From assembly GCA_019638935.1 (NCBI GenBank), contig JAHBSW010000003.1, positions 1-64,000 on the forward strand: a stretch of DNA of 64,000 bases, read 5' to 3'. Source of the DNA: Cryobacterium sp. (GTDB taxonomy: Bacteria; Actinomycetota; Actinomycetes; Actinomycetales; Microbacteriaceae). This document shows, piece after piece, positions 7,393 through 15,074 of this stretch (its first letter is position 1; every line of letters starts with the position of its first letter). The translations under genes and the position numbers were made by a program. The notes beneath the pieces are model-generated. The model was not told the DNA's origin. It did no database searches and saw only the letters and a program-made list of their open reading frames with translations.

Positions 7393-8800
7393 GAACAACG
7401 ATAGCAGTTCGCTCATCGTCGCCGAACTCGCCGAGTGGATCGCTCGCGCGGCTCCAGGCGTTCAGCTCGCGTCCACACGCGAACTCGTCGCGCGCTTCGA
7501 GGCGAGCCCCGTGACCGTTCAGAAAGCTCTGCGCACCCTCGGTGCCCGCGGCCTCATCGAGACCCGACCGGGCGTCGGCACCTTCGTGCGTTCATCCCGG
7601 ATGCCGCAACCACTCGACTTCGACTGGCAGACCGCCGCCCTGCACGGAACGCCTCCTCCGGGCCGCTCGGCATCCGCAATGCTGCGGGTGGCCCCGCAGG
7701 GCGCCATCGCACTGCACTCCGGATATCCGGATCGGTCGCTGCTGCCCGAACGCCTCGTGCGTGCCGCACTCGCGCGGGCGGCACGGACCGATGCGGCGCT
7801 CGCACGCTCGGCCGTTTCGGGACTCGCCGAGCTTCAGTCATGGTTCGCCCGTGAGCTCGAAGAGGCCACACCGAACGGGGTGACGCCGCCGTCGGCGAAC
7901 GACGTCATCGTTCTCCCGGGAAGCCAAAGCGGCCTCATCGCAGCGTTTCGCTCTCTCGTCACGCCGGGGCGACCGCTGCTCGTCGAGTCGCCCACCTACT
8001 GGGGAGCGAGCCTTGCCGCTGCTCAGGCGGGCGTGCTCGTCGTTCCGGTTCCGAGCGGGCCCAACGGACCCGACCCGACCATGCTCGATCGTGCCTTCGA
8101 GGAAACGGGCGCTCGCGCCTTCTACGCGCAGCCGAATTTCGCGAACCCGACAGGTGCCCAGTGGGATGGCGAGCTGACGCAGCGGGTGCTCGATGTCGTC
8201 CGCGCCCGCGGTGCGTTCCTGATCGAGGACGACTGGGCGCACGACTTCGGAATCACCTCGAACCCCATTCCCGTCATGGCGCGCGACGATGGGGGACACG
8301 TCGTCTACCTCCGCTCGCTGACCAAGAGCGTGTCGCCCGCTATCCGCGTGGCGGCGATCGTCGCACGCGGACCTGCTCGTGAGCGCATCCATGCCGACCT
8401 CAGCGCGTCATCGATGTATGTGAGCGGTGTGCTCCAGACGGCAGCGCTCGATGTCGTCACCCAGCCCGCGTGGCGCAGCCACCTGCGCGGCCTGCGGCAG
8501 CAGCTTCGCGCCCGCCGCGACCTGCTCATCGACAGCCTGACCGAGCATGTGCCTCTGGCCCACCTCACCTCCGTGCCCCGGGGCGGTCTCAACCTGTGGG
8601 TGCGTCTGCCCGATACCACGGATGTCGCGCAGCTCGTGGCCGAGTGCGAGCAGTCGGGGGTGCTCATCGCACCGGGGGTCGAGTGGTTCCCGGCGGAGCC
8701 CTCGGGCCAGTTCATCCGCCTCAACTACGCGGGTGCGAACCCCGAGTCCTTCCCGCAGGGCATGCGTGTTCTGGGCGAGGTGCTTGAGCGTGTGGTCTGA
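7391..8800 (+). CDS. MocR/PdxR-family transcriptional regulator (GntR HTH fused to aminotransferase fold)
   Basis: 469-aa PLP-binding regulator. The winged helix-turn-helix is at about residues 10-70 (STRELVARFEASPVTVQKAL, then RPGVGTF). A fold-type I aminotransferase domain follows, with the PLP Schiff-base lysine at about K312 in SLTKSVSPAIRVA and a SPTYWG loop. MocR proteins sense PLP or amino-type ligands and often control a divergent neighbour, here the EamA exporter. No RBS is visible; TACTCT lies 8 bp before the ATG, as expected for a leaderless actinobacterial message. The open frame extends upstream, but that part lies over the transporter gene and is not typical of the family. Confidence 0.9.
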   Translation: MNNDSSSLIVAELAEWIARAAPGVQLASTRELVARFEASPVTVQKALRTLGARGLIETRPGVGTFVRSSRMPQPLDFDWQTAALHGTPPPGRSASAMLRVAPQGAIALHSGYPDRSLLPERLVRAALARAARTDAALARSAVSGLAELQSWFARELEEATPNGVTPPSANDVIVLPGSQSGLIAAFRSLVTPGRPLLVESPTYWGASLAAAQAGVLVVPVPSGPNGPDPTMLDRAFEETGARAFYAQPNFANPTGAQWDGELTQRVLDVVRARGAFLIEDDWAHDFGITSNPIPVMARDDGGHVVYLRSLTKSVSPAIRVAAIVARGPARERIHADLSASSMYVSGVLQTAALDVVTQPAWRSHLRGLRQQLRARRDLLIDSLTEHVPLAHLTSVPRGGLNLWVRLPDTTDVAQLVAECEQSGVLIAPGVEWFPAEPSGQFIRLNYAGANPESFPQGMRVLGEVLERVV

Positions 8801-9007
8801 AGCCTCGTTCGGCAGGAGCCGCATCTATGCCCTGGTCGATAAGACAATCGACGAGAACAGGATTCCGGTCCTTGACCGGCGGAGTGCGTAAGCACTTTGC
8901 CGACAGACTTTCCACGTGGGGGAATGGAGTGTTTGTGACCTTTCCACACCACCGTTGTGAGCGTTTTTGTAACGGTACGATTCCGGCAACTGGACGGAGT
9001 TGTGCTT
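8801..9007. other. Intergenic spacer before the low-GC cassette
   Basis: No supported gene. It contains the stem-loop at 8877-8902. The base composition falls from about here to 11178. A possible RBS (GGAG) for the next gene sits near 8996. Confidence 0.5.
8877..8902 (+). terminator. Stem-loop with 11-bp arms and GTAA loop
   Basis: CGGCGGAGTGC and GCACTTTGCCG pair over 11 bp with two G-U wobbles and close on a GTAA (GNRA-type) loop, 77 bp after the MocR stop. There is no clear U tract, so the terminator role is only probable. Confidence 0.45.
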
Positions 9008-9256
9008 GTGGGGCGATACTGGCGGAAGCATCCGAAGAAGGAGCTTGAGGCGCTTCTCGGGGAGTTTCATGAAGCGGGCTGGCGAATCGAGAATCCGCCA
9101 AAGTACTACACCGTGTACTGTCAGTGTCCGTTGCGGCACAAGACGTACGTGCACTTGACTCCGAGCAGTGGTTTCTACGCGAATCACAAGCTTCAGTGGC
9201 TGTACAACCGAACCTGTTATAAAGACTCTGAGGGAGGGTCAAACCATGTTGGTTAG
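9008..9256 (+). CDS. Small protein, first of a toxin-antitoxin-like pair (remote HicA resemblance)
   Basis: 82-aa basic protein starting MGRYWRKHPKKELEALL. The motif HPKKELEALLGEFHEAGW resembles actinobacterial HicA-like small proteins, and the later part has C38, C40, H44, H49 in YVHLTPSS and H60, ending LYNRTCY. GTG 9008 is chosen because GGAG lies 8 bp upstream; an in-frame GTG at 8957 is a longer option. It overlaps the next gene by 11 bp, as in many two-gene modules. HicA-type toxins are mRNA interferases, but I do not see their full signature, so function is not assigned. Confidence 0.6.
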   Translation: MGRYWRKHPKKELEALLGEFHEAGWRIENPPKYYTVYCQCPLRHKTYVHLTPSSGFYANHKLQWLYNRTCYKDSEGGSNHVG

Positions 9257-9581
9257 CGTGTCGGGCGTGTTCCGGGTCGACAACCTCGCCTCCCTTGACG
9301 CACAGACGGATGCTGTCATGGATGCTCTTCTTACCGCTGAGGCAGCAAGTGGTGGGGTAATCCGTGATCCCGACGTCGAGGCGGTCCTGGCAGAGGGGTT
9401 GGTTCGGATCTCGGTGGTGGTGGAAGCTGAGTCGATCGCTGCTGCCCAAGACATAGGCATCATGACGATCGAGACGGCGATTATTGAGGCTGACGGCAAC
9501 GTCGTCAGTATTGCTCACCCTAGATCGACGGTGACAGGTTTCGTCGAAGAGTCGCGTCAGGCCGAACTGCTTCCTGCCTAG
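9246..9581 (+). CDS. Small acidic protein, partner of the preceding gene (putative antitoxin-like)
   Basis: 111-aa acidic protein starting MLVSVSGVFRVDNLASLD. It has an alternating beta-alpha pattern with the strand RISVVVEAESIAAAQDIGIM and no membrane segment or metal motif. GGGAGG lies 8 bp before the ATG, a strong RBS. It overlaps the upstream small gene, and the pairing of a small basic and a small acidic protein is what suggests a toxin-antitoxin or other two-component complex. Function not recognised. Confidence 0.6.
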   Translation: MLVSVSGVFRVDNLASLDAQTDAVMDALLTAEAASGGVIRDPDVEAVLAEGLVRISVVVEAESIAAAQDIGIMTIETAIIEADGNVVSIAHPRSTVTGFVEESRQAELLPA

Positions 9582-9636
9582 CTTGGGCGGTCAATAAATC
9601 CCGACGACTGAAATACTGTGCATCCGGAATATCGCG

Positions 9637-9642
9637 TAGATT
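9637..9642 (+). promoter_or_regulatory. -10 element for a leaderless GTPase message
   Basis: TAGATT ends 7 bp before the ATG at 9650 and there is no Shine-Dalgarno sequence. This is the usual layout of actinobacterial leaderless transcripts (TANNNT about 7 bp before the first base). It implies that the GTPase pair has its own promoter, separate from the small gene pair. Confidence 0.5.
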
Positions 9643-9649
9643 CGCTCAC

Positions 9650-10819
9650 ATGACAAAGAAGCAGGTTCTGGAGCAACACATCGCCCTCTTCGGCGAGAGC
9701 GGTAGTGGTAAGACAGTAATGCTTTCTTCCTTCTTCGGCGATGCCCAAGAACCGAAAACGATCAAGCGGACTGGTTTGAATGTGATCGCGGAGAACCCCA
9801 GTCAGGGCACGCTTTTGAGTCAGGCGTTCCTAGGTATGAAGCGCTCTGCGACACCACCGTTGCCTACACGTTTCACATCGACTGCTTACTCGTTCAAGAT
9901 CACTGTGAAAAATGCGGGCGCGCAGAAGGCTAAGAGCTCGGCGGGGTTTGACGCGCTGAGGCTCGTGTGGCATGACTACCCGGGTGAATGGTTCGAGCAA
10001 GAACCGAGTGGCGCGAAAGAGTCGCAGCATCGCGTCGAAACATTTAGGGCGTTGCTCGAGTCGGATGTTGCACTGTTACTTGTCGACGGACAGAAACTCT
10101 TGGATCACGTGGGCGAGGAGGAACGGTATCTCAAGTCGTTACTAACTAACGTGCGGAATTCATTGTTACTTCTCAAGGACGAAATCATCGCAGACGGAGA
10201 TCTGCTCACTGCTTTTCCGCGAATTTGGCTGATCGGCCTCTCGAAGTCCGATCTGATACCCGCATTGGCGGTTCAAGATTTTCGTGAACTCCTGTTGGAA
10301 AAGGTCGGAGCCGACATCGTCGAGCTTCGTGACACGATAGCTGGCTTCATCGATGGCGACGATGCTCTCTCAGTCGGCGAAGATTTTGTTATCCTTTCGT
10401 CGGCAAAGTTCGGTGAAGGCGCAATTGACGTTTTCCAACGCGTCGGTTTGGATCTCGTTTTGCCCATCGCATCTGTATTGCCGTTCGAACGGCACGTGCG
10501 GTGGGCCAATTCCTTGGAGCTTCCTGCGAAAGTTGCGGCTGAGTTGTTGAAGAATGCGAAGTTTGTTGCAGCGGTGTTGGGACTAGTTGGCAAGTTTGCC
10601 GCCTTTCTGATCGGCAAGAAGTTCAAGATGGCCGGGGGAATCGTGTACTGGCTTGCAGATGTGAGCCCGGAAGCAATCGAAAAGGCGGCGGTGAAGGCAG
10701 AGACATTCAAAGAGACCGTCGCGGAGAAGGGCAAGTCGATCTCGTCAGTGCTTCTAAGTTTCAATGAAGATCTTGAGCGTGCTGAAAGGGAAGGCGTCTT
10801 GTCCCGGAGTCGTCAGTGA
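9650..10819 (+). CDS. P-loop GTPase-like protein with C-terminal hydrophobic helix (conflict-system GTPase type)
   Basis: 389-aa NTPase. G1/Walker A is GESGSGKT (residues 15-22), G3 is WHDYPGE (about 107-113), a G4-like SKSD sits at about 198-201 and a G5-like SSAK near 250, so GTP is the likely nucleotide. The WxDxPGE form resembles the double-GTPase (DO-GTPase) families described in predicted biological conflict systems. Residues near 310-335 are hydrophobic and could reach a membrane. It overlaps the next gene by 4 bp (GTGA). Base composition is near 50% GC by eye and codons such as TTA and TTG are common, unlike its neighbours. Biological role is unknown. Confidence 0.75.
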   Translation: MTKKQVLEQHIALFGESGSGKTVMLSSFFGDAQEPKTIKRTGLNVIAENPSQGTLLSQAFLGMKRSATPPLPTRFTSTAYSFKITVKNAGAQKAKSSAGFDALRLVWHDYPGEWFEQEPSGAKESQHRVETFRALLESDVALLLVDGQKLLDHVGEEERYLKSLLTNVRNSLLLLKDEIIADGDLLTAFPRIWLIGLSKSDLIPALAVQDFRELLLEKVGADIVELRDTIAGFIDGDDALSVGEDFVILSSAKFGEGAIDVFQRVGLDLVLPIASVLPFERHVRWANSLELPAKVAAELLKNAKFVAAVLGLVGKFAAFLIGKKFKMAGGIVYWLADVSPEAIEKAAVKAETFKETVAEKGKSISSVLLSFNEDLERAEREGVLSRSRQ

Positions 10820-11178
10820 CATTAATCTGGGCGACCCGCGGACGAACATGGGGATTTCGATTCCTGCTTTCAGGAGGTCTTGAAGATCCGCTCCCCGAGT
10901 ACGAGCGAGCGTTCGCGGCTGCAGGCAATGATCGTGAGATGTGTCGTCGAGACGGATACCGTGTCGCGTTGAGGTTGCAGGATCCCATGGGCAGGCGGGA
11001 TGAGGCGGGCAGGATCATTCCGCACGAGTTCGTAGTTTCCGGCGACTTGGCTGGCCGTTTAGATGGAGTCGAGGATGGCCTAGAACTCGTGTGGCCTCTT
11101 GTTGCAGAAACCTTCAGTCGCGTATGGGATCAGCCCTCTCCAGACTTACCCCAAAATTGGCTCTCCGACACCGACTAG
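10816..11178 (+). CDS. Small unknown protein coupled to the GTPase
   Basis: 120-aa protein beginning MTLIWATRGRTWGFRFLLSG, with a conserved-looking middle RVALRLQDPMGRRDEAGR and IIPHEFVVSG. No signal peptide, membrane span or known motif. Its GTG overlaps the GTPase stop by 4 bp, so the two proteins are probably made in fixed ratio and may act together, for example as regulator or effector of the GTPase (inference). No function assigned. Confidence 0.6.
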   Translation: MTLIWATRGRTWGFRFLLSGGLEDPLPEYERAFAAAGNDREMCRRDGYRVALRLQDPMGRRDEAGRIIPHEFVVSGDLAGRLDGVEDGLELVWPLVAETFSRVWDQPSPDLPQNWLSDTD

Positions 11179-11240
11179 CCGAACCCTGTCTTCACCTCAC
11201 GCAGCTGCGATAGCCCCGCCGCGATCACTCTGGTCAGTTC

Positions 11241-11277
11241 ACGAGACGATCCGGCTTCGCCGGATCCCTCAACCACC
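11241..11277. repeat. Degenerate copy of repeat family 2 with hairpin
   Basis: ACGAGACG, then an inner hairpin GATCCGGC/GCCGGATC (11248-11266), then CTCAACCACC. The plan matches the family 2 units at 51971-52055 (TTTCGAGACG ... CTCAACCAAC). It lies between the low-GC cassette and tRNA-Leu and could also terminate the cassette transcript. Confidence 0.5.
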
Positions 11278-11293
11278 TGACATCGAGATTTTG

Positions 11294-11378
11294 TGTCCGA
11301 GGGGGGACTTGAACCCCCACGCCCTATACGGGCACTAGCACCTCAAGCTAGCGCGTCTACCATTTCCGCCACCCGGAC
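11294..11378 (-). tRNA. tRNA-Leu (anticodon GAG)
   Basis: 85-nt tRNA. The acceptor stem GTCCGGG pairs with CTCGGAC, the discriminator is A, the anticodon stem CTAGC/GCTAG encloses loop TTGAGGT with anticodon GAG, there is a long variable arm as in type II tRNAs, and the T loop is GGTTCAAGTCC. CCA is not encoded. Its 3' end faces the low-GC cassette, a common integration side, but no direct repeat of the 3' end was found. Confidence 0.93.
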
Positions 11379-11472
11379 AGGGTGATGTGGTGCCGTGCAC
11401 CGAAGATCGAGAATAGCACGAGAGAGAACCCTCCGTTGCCCCACAATGACCCCTGACGGGTAGCGTTGGAAC

Positions 11473-12840
11473 ATGACCGCAGAACCAGACCTCGCGCAGC
11501 TCGATGAGACAGCACGCGTCGCCCGCGACCTCATCCGCATCGACACCACCAACTGGGGCAACGGCAAATCCAACGGCGAGGCTGAGGCCGCCGAGTACGT
11601 TTCCGCGCGGCTCGCCAAACTGGGCCTCGACCCGCAGATGTTCGAGAGCGAGAAGGGGCGAGTCAGTGTGGTTGCGCGGGTTGAGGGGCACTATGGATCG
11701 GGTCTCGATACGCCGCCGGAGGCGGCTACTCGACCAGCAGGAGGCGCGAGCGAGCGGCCCGCCCTCGTCGTGCACGGCCACCTCGACGTGGTTCCCGCGG
11801 ATGCCACCAACTGGAGTGTCGACCCCTTCGAGGGCGTCATCAAAGACGGCATGCTCTGGGGCCGCGGCGCCGTGGACATGAAGAACATGGACGCCATGAT
11901 CCTCACGAGCATCGAAGACATCCTGACCAGTGGCAAGCAGCCCGCGCGCGACCTGGTCGTCGCCTTCTTCGCCGACGAGGAGGACGGCAGTCGTCTCGGC
12001 GCGGGCTACGTCGTCGACAACCATCCCGAGGTCTTCGCGGGCGCAACCGAAGCCATCAGCGAGGTCGGCGGCTACTCGGTCGACCTCGGCGGCACGCGCT
12101 CCTACCTCGTGCAGACGGGGGAGAAGGCCCTTGTCTGGGTCAAACTCATCGCGCGTGGCACCGCAGCCCACGGCTCGCGCCTCATGCGTGACAACGCCGT
12201 CACGAAGCTGGCCGAGGCCGTCGCCGCCATCGGACGCAGGGAGTGGCCCATCCAGCTCACCGACACGACCACCCAGCTGCTCGGCGAGATCGCACGCCTC
12301 ATGGGAGGCGACGTGCAGAAGGTCGGCCCCGATGCACTGCTGCTCTCCACCGGCAATGCCGCGGGCTTCCTGCTCGCCACCCTGCGCACCACGAGCAACC
12401 CGACACTGCTCACGGCGGGGTACAAGCACAACGTCATTCCCGACATCGCCGAGGCCCTGATCGACATCCGCACCCTTCCCGGTGAAGAGGATGCCGTGCT
12501 CGCCGAGGTGCGCGAGCTGGTCGGCCCCGACATCGAGGTCGTCACCGTGGTGCGCGACATCGGACTCGAGACCTCCTTCGACGGCCCCCTCATCGACGCG
12601 ATCACGACGACGCTGGGCGCTCACGACCCCGGCGCACCCGTGCTGCCGTACCTGCTCTCGGGCGGCACCGACAACAAGGCGCTCAGCAGGCTCGGCATCA
12701 CCGGCTACGGCTTCGCGCCGCTGCAGCTGCCACCGGAACTCGACTTTCCGAGCATGTTCCACGGTGTCGACGAGCGTGTGCCGCTCGACGCACTAGTGTT
12801 TGGCAGGCGGGTACTCACCGACCTGCTACTGAACTACTAG
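11473..12840 (+). CDS. M20 family metallopeptidase (dipeptidase/deacylase type)
   Basis: 455-aa zinc amidohydrolase of the M20/ArgE family. Metal ligands are seen in VVHGHLDVVPAD (His), GRGAVDMKNMDA (bridging Asp), FADEEDGSRLGA (catalytic Glu and ligand Glu) and SMFHGVDERVP (His). A gene of this type beside uppP and mshC is common in actinobacteria. Odd: residues 77-89 (GLDTPPEAATRPA) are a translated dispersed repeat inserted between VVARVEG and RPALVVHGHLD, so the protein carries an extra loop before the first metal ligand. Exact substrate unknown. Confidence 0.88.
   Translation: MTAEPDLAQLDETARVARDLIRIDTTNWGNGKSNGEAEAAEYVSARLAKLGLDPQMFESEKGRVSVVARVEGHYGSGLDTPPEAATRPAGGASERPALVVHGHLDVVPADATNWSVDPFEGVIKDGMLWGRGAVDMKNMDAMILTSIEDILTSGKQPARDLVVAFFADEEDGSRLGAGYVVDNHPEVFAGATEAISEVGGYSVDLGGTRSYLVQTGEKALVWVKLIARGTAAHGSRLMRDNAVTKLAEAVAAIGRREWPIQLTDTTTQLLGEIARLMGGDVQKVGPDALLLSTGNAAGFLLATLRTTSNPTLLTAGYKHNVIPDIAEALIDIRTLPGEEDAVLAEVRELVGPDIEVVTVVRDIGLETSFDGPLIDAITTTLGAHDPGAPVLPYLLSGGTDNKALSRLGITGYGFAPLQLPPELDFPSMFHGVDERVPLDALVFGRRVLTDLLLNY
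11701..11738. repeat. Dispersed palindromic repeat, family 1, inside M20 peptidase gene
   Basis: GGTCTCGATACG, then inner GCCGCCGGAGGCGGC, then TACTCGACCAGC. It is read in frame as GLDTPPEAATRPA, the same frame and nearly the same peptide as the copy in dnaE2. Confidence 0.88.
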
Positions 12841-12882
12841 CTCTATCTCGCTCAACCAGCAGCAATCGATCGGCAGGCATCC

Positions 12883-13728
12883 GTGGGTTTCATCGAAGCG
12901 CTCATTCTCGGTCTCATCCAGGGGCTCACCGAGTTCCTGCCGATCTCATCGAGTGCGCACCTGCGCGTCTTCGCGGAGTTCTTCGGCTGGCAGGAGGATC
13001 CCGGCGCCGCCTTCACCGCGATCACCCAGCTCGGCACCGAGGCCGCCGTGATCGTGTTCTTCTGGCGCGACATCGTGCGCATCATCGGCCGCTGGTTCCG
13101 GTCGCTGGCGGGCAGGATCCCGCGCAATGACCCGGATGCCAAGCTCGGCTGGTACATCATCCTCGGCACGATCCCCATCGTGGTGCTCGGTCTGCTCTTC
13201 CAGGATCAGATCGAGACGAGCCTGCGCTCGCTCTGGATCGTCGCGACGATGCTCATCGTCTTCGGCCTGCTGCTCGGGCTCGCCGACTGGCTCGGTCGCC
13301 GCGTGCGCACGCTCGACACCCTCACCTGGCCGCACGCGATCGTGTTCGGGTTCGCCCAGGCGCTCGCCCTCATCCCCGGCGTCTCGCGCTCGGGCGGAAC
13401 GATCACCGCGGGGCTCTTCCTCGGCTACGACCGTCCCTCGGCCGCGCGCTACTCGTTCCTGCTCGCGATTCCCGCGGTGCTCGGCAGCGGCTTCTACCAG
13501 GTGTACAAGGTGTGGGGGCGCCCCTGCGAGGAGGCGTGCGTGCCCGAGGTCTTCGGCCCGCTCGAGACGGCCACGGCAACGCTCGTCGCCTTCGTCGTCG
13601 CGATCGCCGTCATCGCCTTCTTCATGCGCTACATCTCGAAGCACTCGTTCCTGCCCTTCGTGATCTACCGCGTGCTGCTCGGCGGTCTCATCCTCACCCT
13701 CCTGGCGACGGGAGTGCTGCAGTCGTGA
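12883..13728 (+). CDS. uppP: Undecaprenyl-diphosphatase UppP
   Basis: 281-aa integral membrane phosphatase that recycles undecaprenyl pyrophosphate for peptidoglycan and other cell-wall polymers; it also gives bacitracin resistance (BacA). The two catalytic signatures are present: [14 protein letters not shown] (about residues 15-28) and [16 protein letters not shown] (about 166-181). About eight hydrophobic segments. GTG start. Its TGA overlaps the GTG of mshC by 4 bp. Confidence 0.96.
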   Translation: MGFIEALILGLIQGLTEFLPISSSAHLRVFAEFFGWQEDPGAAFTAITQLGTEAAVIVFFWRDIVRIIGRWFRSLAGRIPRNDPDAKLGWYIILGTIPIVVLGLLFQDQIETSLRSLWIVATMLIVFGLLLGLADWLGRRVRTLDTLTWPHAIVFGFAQALALIPGVSRSGGTITAGLFLGYDRPSAARYSFLLAIPAVLGSGFYQVYKVWGRPCEEACVPEVFGPLETATATLVAFVVAIAVIAFFMRYISKHSFLPFVIYRVLLGGLILTLLATGVLQS

Positions 13729-15071
13729 GGTCGTGGCAGGTCCCCGCCCCACCCGCGTTACCCGGTCACGGCGTACTTCCTGAGCTCATCGACACCCCGA
13801 CCGGGGAGCGTCGCCGTGTCGAGGCGACGGACGGTGTCGTCTCGATGTACGTCTGCGGCATCACCCCCTACGACGCCACCCACCTCGGTCATGCCGCCAC
13901 CTACCTCGCCTACGATCTGCTCGGCCGCGTGGCTCGGGATGCCGGTGCCACCGTCCACTACGTGCAGAACGTCACCGATGTCGACGACCCGCTGCTCGAG
14001 CGCGCCACCGCCACGGGCGTCGACTGGCGTGACCTCGCCGAGCAGCAGATCGACCTGTTCCGCGGCGACATGGAGGCCCTGCGCATCCTGCCGCCGGATC
14101 ACTACGTCGGTGTCGTGGAGTCCGTCACGCAGATCGCGGATGCCGTCGCCCGCCTTCGCGACGCGGGTCTCGGCTACGAGGTTCCGGTCGGTGACGGTGC
14201 TGCAGCATCCGATGCGGTGGATCTCTACTTCGACATCGCTGCGGCAGAGCGCTCCACCAGCTGGCGACTGGGACAGGAGAGCGGGCTCACCCGCGATGAG
14301 ATGGCGCCGCTGTTCGCCGAGCGCGGGGGAGACCCCGACCGCGCGGGCAAGCGCGACCCGCTCGATCCGCTGCTGTGGCGCGCCGAGCGCGTGGGGGAGC
14401 CGGCGTGGGATTCACCCGTCGGGCGGGGTCGCCCGGGCTGGCATATCGAGTGCTCGGTCATCGGAATGCAGCACCTGCACGCGCCGATCGGCGTCAACGG
14501 GGGCGGGCACGACCTGCTCTTTCCGCACCACGAGTTCAGCGCCGCGCACGCGACGGCGCTCACCGGGGAGCGCTGGGCACGCGTGCGCACCCACGCCGGC
14601 CTGCTCTCCCTCGGCGGAACCAAGATGAGCAAATCGCTCGGCAACCTCGAGTTCGTCTCGCGCCTCGTGGCGGCGGGTGTCGACCCCCGTGCCATCCGCC
14701 TCGCCCTGCTCTCGGCGCACTACCGCGCGCACACCGACTGGACGGATGCGCGCCTCGCCGACGCCGAGGCGCGACTCGCCTCGTGGGCGGAGTGGTCTCG
14801 ATACGCGGGCTCCGCCCGCTACTCGACCAGCAAGAGTGAAGCCCGCCGGTCGAGCGCCGCCCTGAGGCTCTCGAAGGGTAGCTCGCGGAGCGAGCGTATC
14901 GAGACCAGCGCACAAGAAACCGCGGTGCTCGCCGCCCTGCGCACCGCCCTTGCGGACGACCTCGACGCCCCTGCGGCACTCGCCGTCGTCGATGCGGAGG
15001 TCGCCGCGAATCGTCCCCCGAGCCGCACGACGCTCGACGCGATCGACGCGCTGCTCGGGGTCAGGCTCTAG
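13725..15071 (+). CDS. mshC: Mycothiol ligase MshC (Cys:GlcN-Ins ligase)
   Basis: 448-aa class I tRNA-synthetase-like enzyme that joins cysteine to GlcN-Ins in mycothiol synthesis. The HIGH-type motif is [12 protein letters not shown] (about residues 46-57), the zinc/Cys site includes CGITPYD and [12 protein letters not shown], and the KMSKS motif is TKMSKSLGN. Distinguished from CysS by the N-terminus [14 protein letters not shown]. Usual length is about 410; the extra 35-40 residues at about 356-395 (from [12 protein letters not shown] to RSERIETSA) are a translated dispersed repeat placed after the KMSKS region. It starts GTG, overlapping uppP. Confidence 0.95.
   Translation: MRSWQVPAPPALPGHGVLPELIDTPTGERRRVEATDGVVSMYVCGITPYDATHLGHAATYLAYDLLGRVARDAGATVHYVQNVTDVDDPLLERATATGVDWRDLAEQQIDLFRGDMEALRILPPDHYVGVVESVTQIADAVARLRDAGLGYEVPVGDGAAASDAVDLYFDIAAAERSTSWRLGQESGLTRDEMAPLFAERGGDPDRAGKRDPLDPLLWRAERVGEPAWDSPVGRGRPGWHIECSVIGMQHLHAPIGVNGGGHDLLFPHHEFSAAHATALTGERWARVRTHAGLLSLGGTKMSKSLGNLEFVSRLVAAGVDPRAIRLALLSAHYRAHTDWTDARLADAEARLASWAEWSRYAGSARYSTSKSEARRSSAALRLSKGSSRSERIETSAQETAVLAALRTALADDLDAPAALAVVDAEVAANRPPSRTTLDAIDALLGVRL
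14794..14906. repeat. Compound family 1 repeat inside mshC
   Basis: Unit A (14794-14832) runs GGTCTCGATACG, inner GCGGGCTCCGCCCGC, TACTCGACCAGC. Unit B (about 14848-14906) begins GGTCGAGCGCC and ends GCGTATCGAGACC, with an inner GCTCGCGGAGCGAGC hairpin. The total length keeps the mshC frame open. Confidence 0.85.
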
Positions 15072-15074
15072 CCC

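Noticed and set aside
8801..11378. Integrative element with att sites at tRNA-Leu
   Set aside because: The low-GC cassette ends near the tRNA 3' end, but I found no direct repeat of the tRNA end at the other side and no integrase.
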